16,556 bases of DNA from positions 336,821 through 353,376 of the forward strand of contig FN649758.1 in the NCBI GenBank assembly GCA_000310025.1, in the 5' to 3' direction. Origin of the DNA: Ectocarpus siliculosus (Eukaryota; Sar; Phaeophyceae; Ectocarpales; Ectocarpaceae). The notes below the pieces were generated by a model that ran no database searches, was not told where the DNA came from, and was given only the letters and a program-made list of their open reading frames with translations. Shown in pieces: positions 1-7,800 of the stretch; within the stretch, counting starts at the first letter, position 1; every line of letters begins with the position of its first letter. A program made the position numbers and the translations under genes.

Positions 1-614
1 TCTCAACACCTTTCGTGCCCTTGACGGCGGGTGCGTTCGCTACAGCGGCTGAACAGACAAATCTAGTCGCAACAGCGGGGTAACAGGCGACAGACCCATG
101 CAGACACCGCGAAGCGGTCCCACGGGTTTGGTTGCGTTGTCGGTTTGTTGTACCAGCTATTTGGCCGCCCGTGTCTACAATACACGACGGGACACGCCAC
201 CCATATGGTCCTTACATGCAAAAAGAGCAAAGGCCGATGATGCAATCGATAATTGTAACAAACGAAACGATGGGCGTGTCGCCTGGTGTCATACATGGCT
301 GCTGTAGCCGTAACTGTTCCGTAGTACCATGGTTGGTGCACGGCATGCACCTGCCCACGGAGTCTGTTTGGTTCCATTTCAAACCACAACCATGTGGAAT
401 GGTACGAATTACAGACGGGAGACCCAAATATTTCAGGGACATTACGATTGCCCCAGCTAACAGCTCCAAGCCTTCACGTCCTCTTCATGCAAGATCCATA
501 TGCTAGAAGCAGTCGCAGAATAGCACAACCAATTCGAGATGCAATAACATCAGCCTCTTGCGGAGGGGTCTACAACAATCAAGCGTTTGATATCTTGGTG
601 CCAACAGCAGCGAT

Positions 615-648
<34 letters not shown>

Positions 649-674
649 CACAACCCACCACCCCTCTCTCTCAC
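1..674 (-). other. LSM6 intron 1 (left part)
   Basis: The stretch downstream of the LSM6 donor carries no frame resembling the missing half of the Sm fold on either strand. It holds a CAG/CTG run at 616-642. I read it as intron continuing beyond the window. The open frames seen here have no recognisable family and no convincing splice partners. Confidence 0.6.
616..642. repeat. (CAG)9 microsatellite in LSM6 intron 1
   Basis: Nine uninterrupted CAG units on the plus strand, followed by CAACAG. It lies just inside the LSM6 intron, so the LSM6 pre-mRNA carries CUG repeats. Confidence 0.95.
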
Positions 675-969
675 CCCTGTAATCTATCCCCGAGTTCAGC
701 TTCACCACCACAGGACGCCCCAGCACAGTCTTCAGGAAGTCGCTCGGAGATCTCTTCCCTCCCCCAGTCTGTGCGGGCGCAGCAACAGCAACCGCAGCCA
801 CCGTAGCGGCAGGTGCTGCGGCAGCAGCCGAGGCTGCTGGCGGAGCGGGTGCTGGTGGCATCGCTACGTCTTCCTCGTTCTCCTCTTCCCCTCCGTTTTC
901 TTGCCCCTTGGAAGCATCTTCCGCCTCCTTAGGTGGAGGCGGCGGTGGTGGCGTTGTTGTATCTGTCAT
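675..969 (-). CDS. LSM6: LSM6, first coding exon (partial gene, runs off left edge)
   Basis: LSm6 is a subunit of the heptameric LSm rings: LSm2-8 binds the 3' end of U6 snRNA in the nucleus, and LSm1-7 promotes mRNA decapping in the cytoplasm. From residue 73 the exon reads KRSPSDFLKTVLGRPVVVKL followed by NSGIDYRG. This matches the N-terminal helix and first Sm strands of LSM6 almost residue for residue (human has TPSDFLKQIIGRPVVVKL, from memory). The ATG is at 969. The exon ends one base into the Gly codon at 675, with donor GTGAGA next. The remainder of the Sm fold (roughly 55 residues) was not found in 1-674 and should lie to the left. Oddity: about 72 residues precede the Sm core (proline run, acidic stretch, alanine/proline tract), whereas typical LSM6 is about 80 residues in total. 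A second ATG at codon 37 would shorten the extension. Identity is very secure; the start codon is less so. Confidence 0.93.
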
Positions 970-1445
970 GGTGTCTACTTCTTGCGGCTAAGGAGGGCAG
1001 TCAGCTGAGTTGCGACAGCCGCGCACAGCCCGCCCAACACGCGGTTTGGATGGATTACAATCACGGAGCCTCCACCCATTTGCATCCACGTCTCCCCCCG
1101 ATCTTTGTACAATCTCCGGAGAACCGTGCATTCCAACGAGCCTCAAAGCCGAAAGATATCGGGAGAGGAGGAGGGGAGGCGAGAGCGGAGGGCACCGCAG
1201 GTAGGAGAGTGGGCAGCTACTGTCCGCAACCGAGAACCACCCTGCACAACAACATATTGTACTACTACAGAATACAGCAGGACTCGAGAGGCAACACGAC
1301 AAGATTACGGACTGACTGCACATAGACTACTACATCCTCCGCCTTTCTCACCCTCTTGTCGCTCTGCGTCGCCGCCGCCTTGTACAACAGTACCCATAAA
1401 CCCTGTTCCTTGCACGTTAACATCCACAACACTTGTTTAGCGACA
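970..1445. promoter_or_regulatory. Divergent LSM6 / BBS1 promoter region and 5' leaders
   Basis: The ATG codons of LSM6 (minus, 969) and BBS1 (plus, 1446) are 476 bp apart and head to head, so both core promoters and both 5' leaders must fit here unless a 5' exon lies elsewhere. I see no clear TATA box. Two copies of the palindrome TTGTACAA lie at 1105-1112 and 1380-1387. Their meaning is unknown, and an 8-bp match can arise by chance. Confidence 0.6.
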
Positions 1446-1574
1446 ATGTCTAGCATCTTGGCCGGTGCAGCCCAAGTCGAGGATCCGTTACCTGAAAAGG
1501 GGCGCTTGGGCCCTTGGTTGGCGGCATGGCATGATCCGGTGGCGGGCCTCACATGCAACGGCGGATGCATGCAG
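1446..1574 (+). CDS. BBS1: BBS1 exon 1
   Basis: 43 codons from ATG to donor GTGAGA, phase 0. The segment GPWLAAWHDPVAGLT matches the conserved N-terminal 'W-L-x-A-x-x-D-P' region of BBS1, which supports this start. Confidence 0.9.
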
Positions 1575-1858
1575 GTGAGATGCACACACAGGCAACATAC
1601 TTTATCGTATGCGGTCATCAAACGCGTGTTTCGTACACGAGCTCGATTGCTTCCAACGTTTCTCGCTGGTTTCGGCAGCCTTTTCCTTGGAAAGTGCCGT
1701 TCGTTCCTTAGAAAGTGAAAACTTGCTGCAGGAAAGAGTCTGCGATAGTTGACCGGCCGGTGTGAGCGGGTATGAGTAGAGACTGGAAACACACTTTTTT
1801 ACGGGAAAACGACGACTATAGCACTGGCAACGGCAACAACAAGCCCAAGGACAGCAAT

Positions 1859-1895
<37 letters not shown>

Positions 1896-4800
1896 CGGCT
1901 CAGCAGCAACAACAACAATAATAATAATCTCGCTCGTCGTCTCTACGCCTACATTTGGTGTTCGTGCTGATCCGCCCATTGTTTTGCCTGCTGCCGTGAA
2001 ATGGCCCCTACCTCTTGGTGCCTGGCCTTCGAATAGTTCATGGATCTCAGCAGGAACGGAGACTACAAGATTGTAGTGGCCTGCAGGGCTATGTCTCTAA
2101 AGGTGAGGGAAAGGGTGCCGGGTTGCTGTGCATTCATGTGAATGATTGGAATCTTTTAGGAACAGCATTTCGTTGGTGACAACATCGTCATAGGAGGAGG
2201 TTCGCACCCTGTTGGACGAACGATTTTATAAAATGTACAAAGTGAAAATACGCCGACCGGCAGCATGTGATCGGAACCGTGGATGTGTACTGGTGGAAGC
2301 AGGTTTTCCTGTCGTCTGTAATGCCGACGATGCCAAAGACAACCCATCGGTGAACAAGAGGACCACCCCCGTTCACCACCCGAGCGAGAGTTAATCCAAA
2401 GTTTTTCCTTGTATTTTTTCGCTCGGAGACGGTAGCAGTGTTATCAACCACCATCAAGGCAGGAGAGAAACGAGTCCGGTGCTTGCTACCACCACCAGGT
2501 TTAACGAATAAATGCCACGTACACATGCAGAGAAGACACGTAATTTTGCGTGTGACCCCTAAAGGTTTATCAAGGAACAAGCATCTTCGCCGAGCACCCC
2601 CTGTTGGACGAACCGTCGGGCCTCTGCGCGTTCTACGGGGTGGAGGACAACACCAACACGGCGGGAGGCGAAAGGCCCGCGGTGGCGGTAGCGGCCGGAC
2701 CGTACATCTTCATTTACAAGTGAGCGACGGAGAAATGAATGCGGGAGTAAAACAACGTACCCGTTATTGGCCCCATTTCCCTACGACGTCCCCGTACAGC
2801 CCCATTCACCGCTCTGGGAAGGCAGCATTGTAACACACCACCGACCGGAAGATGATTTTTCGAGACTCTTTTGGATTAGTGACTGATAGACTGCCTGGGG
2901 TGTTACGATCTTGGCCACGTAGAGGCTTTCTCGTCACTCACCGCGTACATATAAAATATTGAAAGCTGCGGTCGTCCTCTCTGCTTGTTCGAGGAAGGAA
3001 TCTGCGACCGTACTTCAAGTTCACGGCCCCGCTAGTCGAGCCGTCTGACGAGGAGTTGGAGATTTGGACAAGATACCGGAAGGGTGAGGTAGATGCGGAC
3101 ACGCTCAAGGCTCTTCTCGCTAAGGTACATCCGCAAGCCACACCCCGTGTTTCGAGAACAATATGCAATACATTTTGTCTGCGCATTGATTTTTCTTTTG
3201 AAACGCCAGACGCTCAGCAGCCATCGAACGGACTCTCCACGAAGAGTATTTTTCTTGAGACTTTCTCCCTTCAAGAATTCCTTTCCCAACATAAAAGTGT
3301 TTACGCAAGAGCATGTATATCCCTAGTCCCATCAAAGTTGATCTGTTATTCTGCTGCTTTCTCCTCCCATCGATGGCCTGTCGCTTGTCCTCTGTGCTGA
3401 GAGCAGGGGTATATGAGTGGATGCATAGTATCGCCGTAGCGAACCAAGAGTTAGCCTAGCGATGGTGGCAATGTGTGTTTGTCTATCACTCCTCAGCACG
3501 TCAGAGGACGTGCACGACCAAGTACTGGCACATGCCGAGAGCCAACAAAAGGGAGAAGTTTAGCAGTGCTAGGGTTTGAGCCAAATAGGACAATCACCAT
3601 CATTTGCAGCAGCAGCAGAGACATGGCATCACACACCGAGCTTGTAGCTCCAACTCCAACCCCACAGCGACCGACCTAGAGAGAGCGTAGGGGGTTGGGA
3701 CGTGCATTCCCTCTGCGTCTGTTTTGTGTCTGCATGATTATGGGTAAGAAGCATCAAAGACACGGGGATCGGAGCACACCACGGCGCAGTAATTGTCCCA
3801 GCCCCCCTGAAGTTGCGACGTTTAAGGCGCCCCAAACCGATCTGATCCGATCTGATCTGGAACGAAGGCGACAGAGGACGGGGTGCGACTTGGCCCGTTG
3901 TCGACGGACTTCTTGGCGCCCGACCTCGAAGACCGTGGGAGCTTTCTGTCTGCGAGGGGGGCAAGCGAGCCCCTGTCGCGCACGACGATCATCACATGCC
4001 TTGCGACAATGAATAGGTAGGTATGATTTGACATGCCACGAGAGAGAGTGACGACTGCACATTGTTTTGAAACCCCTCGGAATGAAAGTACCAAGAAGTA
4101 TCTCCGACCACTTTGCGTTGTGGTTCATGGACGCCAAGTAGGAGAAACAGAGAGGGAGAGGGAGGGAGAAGGGCGTGGAGGAGGGGGAGGAGGAGAGGGG
4201 AGGGGGGGGGGGGGTGTACTCATAGTCGTGCATGCCGTAGTCGTTAGACCATTGACCTCGCATCCCTACAAAGCCGGGGCGGAGCACGCCGGGTTCTCAC
4301 CGGACCAGGCTCTCACATCACCAAGCGCGAAGCGCCGTGAGGTATTCGGCGAGTCGCATGAAGGGTGAGCTGCATCCTGCTAAGGGTGTTCGGCATCTTG
4401 TGCTTACTTCCTTGCGTACGGATGACAGCTGCGTATGACTTAATTTATTTTCTGGTGCTTTCACTTCCAGAGACAGTTGTAAGCAGTGTGTAACTGCCTC
4501 GAGGATGCTTGACCATTTTAACACAACGTGGTGCGATCATCCCCCTTGCGCGGAGTGAGGTTTCTCCACCCCGCACAACATGATCTACTCGACCACCATT
4601 ATGGTTACCACCAAAAAAAAAAAACAGAGGTAAAAAAAAAACGGTAACCTGGTTGCCGAGTTCACGAAGTGAATTGGCTTCTTTTACAACGTCGTTGCCA
4701 AGTGACGAAAACCCAATCCCGATGGCAAACACCGAGGGGGGGGCTTGTTTTACAACGTCGTTGCCAAGCGACGAAAACCCAACCCCGATGGCAAACATCG

Positions 4801-7800
4801 GGGGGGGCGGCTTGTTTTACAACGTCGTTGCCAAGCGACGAAAACCCAGCCCCGATGGCAAACACCAGGGGGGGGGGTGGGGGGGGAGGGATAGACAAAG
4901 TCTCACTGGTTTCGCGAGATAGAAAGAACGGCAGCGGTGATCGTTGGACCAGCGTCCAGATACCGTATATATTTCGATACCATCTTTCGACCTCGCATCC
5001 TACCATTAACCCTCGTGTTTGCCAGCCACCCCCAAGCCCTCATCCCTTCCTCTGTTCCTATCTCGACAGCTGTGGTTAGCATACGGTTGGTTGAATCACC
5101 TTTGTTTCGAGTTTTCGTGTAGTCAACCGCGCTCTAACTCCTCGGCGTTTTCCCCGTGCTACGGGGGACGACAGGGCGAGAGAAGAGGAGGGGTCGCCGG
5201 TGTGCCTTCTGGCCGGAACAGAGGATGGGCAGATAGTCTTCCTCGATCCACCCTGTGAGACAAATTTCCCTGGCCACGTGAGAGTGGGTCGTGTCTTGAG
5301 TACAGAACGCACTACAACTACCACGTCGATAACTTGGTAGATATGCAAAAGAAGGGTTAATACCACCATGCAAGAAGCGTTTGTTCTACATGATGTGGAA
5401 GAGCGGAGGAGGTGGGAAGGTCGACCGAGATCGTACAAACCGCAATATTTAGAAGACCTTGTCACTCTTAAGTTGCAAGGCGAACGAGATCCCTTTTCTT
5501 CTCTCTCCTCTCCACCCGCGCTCTCCGCCCCCTCCCCCTGTCACTCTTTCTCTCTCGCGAGCACAGGCAAAGTCTTGACGACGGCCCAGCTACCACGGGG
5601 CGCGGTGCCGGCGTTTCTGGCCGTGGGAGGCCTGTTTGACTCGGATTGGAGGCTAGCCGTGGCCTGCAGAAACGGGCGCATCTATACCGTCAAGGTGCGC
5701 CCGCATGTCCAGTAGTGCGTTTGGTAGCGAATAGCGGTCTACATGTAACCGCCTACTGCTACCGTGTACTCATTCGTTGCCGCAGCCACGGACGCGAAGC
5801 TTCAGGATGAACGCCAGCGACTCAGACGCGATCTAGAGCACAAACGGCAAGTTCCCTGGTGTCAAACAGGGTCTAGACGGGTGTGACGGTGGTCCGTTCC
5901 GGCATGCTGAACCGGGATCTCCAAGTCATCGCGAGGAGGGCGCATCTGATGTGATTGGGTCGGGGGCTCCGAGGCGTTTCGTCTAAGACTTTGACAAGCA
6001 AGATCCAGAGCAGGCGCGCGTGACATGCCGTCTCGAGTAGTGCTCCCAACCCATTTGCTGGATGGAGGATACTCTACAACCCCATTCTTCCTGGAATACC
6101 TCCGAACTGTTGTCCGCGAAAATTTCGCTCTCACGGCTGTCTCAATTGGAGTAAAGTAGAACGTATGCCAAGAACAATGCAGCTACGACGACGAACGCAA
6201 CACTATTGTACTAGTCCAGCGACTGGTAACCTTACCCAATTCGTCTCGCTGACGTGTGTCTCGCCCAGGACGGCGATGTGGCGAAAACGGCCGTGGTTAC
6301 CGGTACTGTCATCAGCCTGGAGGCAACGCCCTGCGGCCTCGCAAGACTCCCAAGACAGGTAGGTGCCGTGTAGCTTGCACAAGCTCCGGCAAGCGTTCTT
6401 GGCCTCTTGCGAAGCCCCGCGCGCGGTGTTGCCGGCAAGCCTCTCGATAGGGTGACTTGATCATCGCCACGGGAGGACTCCTCCGCCACCCACACGTACG
6501 TCCCGACGCTGCTGTTGCATGCATAACACTATCGGTTCTATCTCCTCAACCACGGCAAGAAAATAGCCGTTGGCCTGTGCGAGCTGTGCACGTCATCCCC
6601 CCAAAGGCTGCTATAACATCTCCCTCTCCCTCCATCCCTCACATACTCCATGGCGCCGGGTGGTAGGTTTACGCCGCAACTACGGACAACAACCTCCATG
6701 CCTACCACCTCAAAGGGCGGAGGGATTTCTCTCTCAAGATGCCGGCCCTCGTGGTCCAGCTGGAAGCGATGGAGACCAGGTGTGGTGCTTCCAGCCAGGA
6801 CAAGTCCAAATGTGAAAATTGGAACCATTCGGCCAACTAAAAGCACTCGCGCAGGACCGGTAGACGGTCCCGGTGTACTGTAGATTGGGCTCTCGGTGTG
6901 TTCACTATATATTGTCCAAAATTTCCAAAATAAGATGTAGTCCAGGCGCCAACCACGAAGAAGATGTGAGGTTGTTGTTGTTGTTGTTGTTGTTGTTGGT
7001 GGTGGTGTTTTGGTAGTCGTCGTCGTCGTTACTGTTGATAGTGCTACCGCCGTCGTCTGAAATTCTCGAGGATGATGCAACCCGAAACGTTCACACAAGG
7101 TCGACCACGTGCCTCTTGGTAGCCCTGGCGGACGGCAACGTTCGCCTGTACGATGCCGAGAAGAACCTGCTGCACACACTCAAGACGCAGGAGCCGATAG
7201 CGGCTCTGCGATTTGGACCCTACGCCAGAGAAGACGGCGCACTCGCCGTCGTGTCCGTAACTGGTACGACATCAACTGTCGGTACAACTTCGCATGCTGT
7301 ACGCGTGCTTGCACGAGTGTCTGTAAATGGGGACCCTGGTTGGGGTACTTGATTCCTCTTCATAGGTTGCCGCCGTCGCTTCCCCGTGATGAGGTTGTTG
7401 GAGATGACGGGAAGAAATGTACAGGGCTTGTCTGCCCCAGCATCTGTATTTACTCGCGATGTCATCTGTTACAAGCGGCTACTCCATGCACCGTGCGAAG
7501 GAGAAGGCCAGCGTCGACAACAATCGCGTTGTTGGGATTGCTCTGGTGCTCTGTGCCGTGTCTCGAACATCAACGACCTGATCGTGGCCCCCTCAAACAA
7601 TGAACCCTTCATTGTTTTCGCGCCCACACAAATGTGATGGCAGAAATACTTTCCTTTCTTTGATACCATGTCGTCGTCGCGGTCACCCCCTGTTTGCCGG
7701 CATGCGCAGGGAAGTTGACGATATTCATGCTGAATCGCAAGGCTGATCTGAGGAAGCCCAAAACGTTCGGGGCGGCAACGGCTGGCTATCCACCGGAACA

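Larger units (their letters stand above)
3315..5122 (+). other. BBS1 intron 5 (longest intron, repeat-rich)
   Basis: About 1.8 kb with no well-supported coding exon. It holds a purine/G-rich run (4142-4214), an A-rich stem-loop-like segment (4603-4649) and a three-copy minisatellite (4682-4880). The conserved BBS1 stretch between the QHK motif and the next propeller strand could hide here as a small exon. The best phase-compatible candidate, 3827-3882, has only weak protein similarity. Confidence 0.6.

Noticed and set aside
394-1008. 204-codon plus-strand open frame with a Gln run
   Set aside because: It is antisense to LSM6 exon 1, begins at a non-ATG codon, and its Gln run is the CAG microsatellite.
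1602-1979. Minus-strand frame with a poly-Cys run
   Set aside because: The run is the CAG repeat of BBS1 intron 1 read in reverse; there is no family similarity.
4603-4649. Inverted repeat GGTTACC/GGTAACC around A-runs, considered as a terminator or element end
   Set aside because: The 7-bp arms around a 33-bp loop of A-runs are within chance, and it lies inside an intron.
6457-6666. Plus frame beginning MIIATGGLLRHPH, at first taken for a BBS1 propeller strand
   Set aside because: Exon 9 (ends 6358) joins exon 10 (starts 6667) in phase and restores the family sequence without it, so this is intron.
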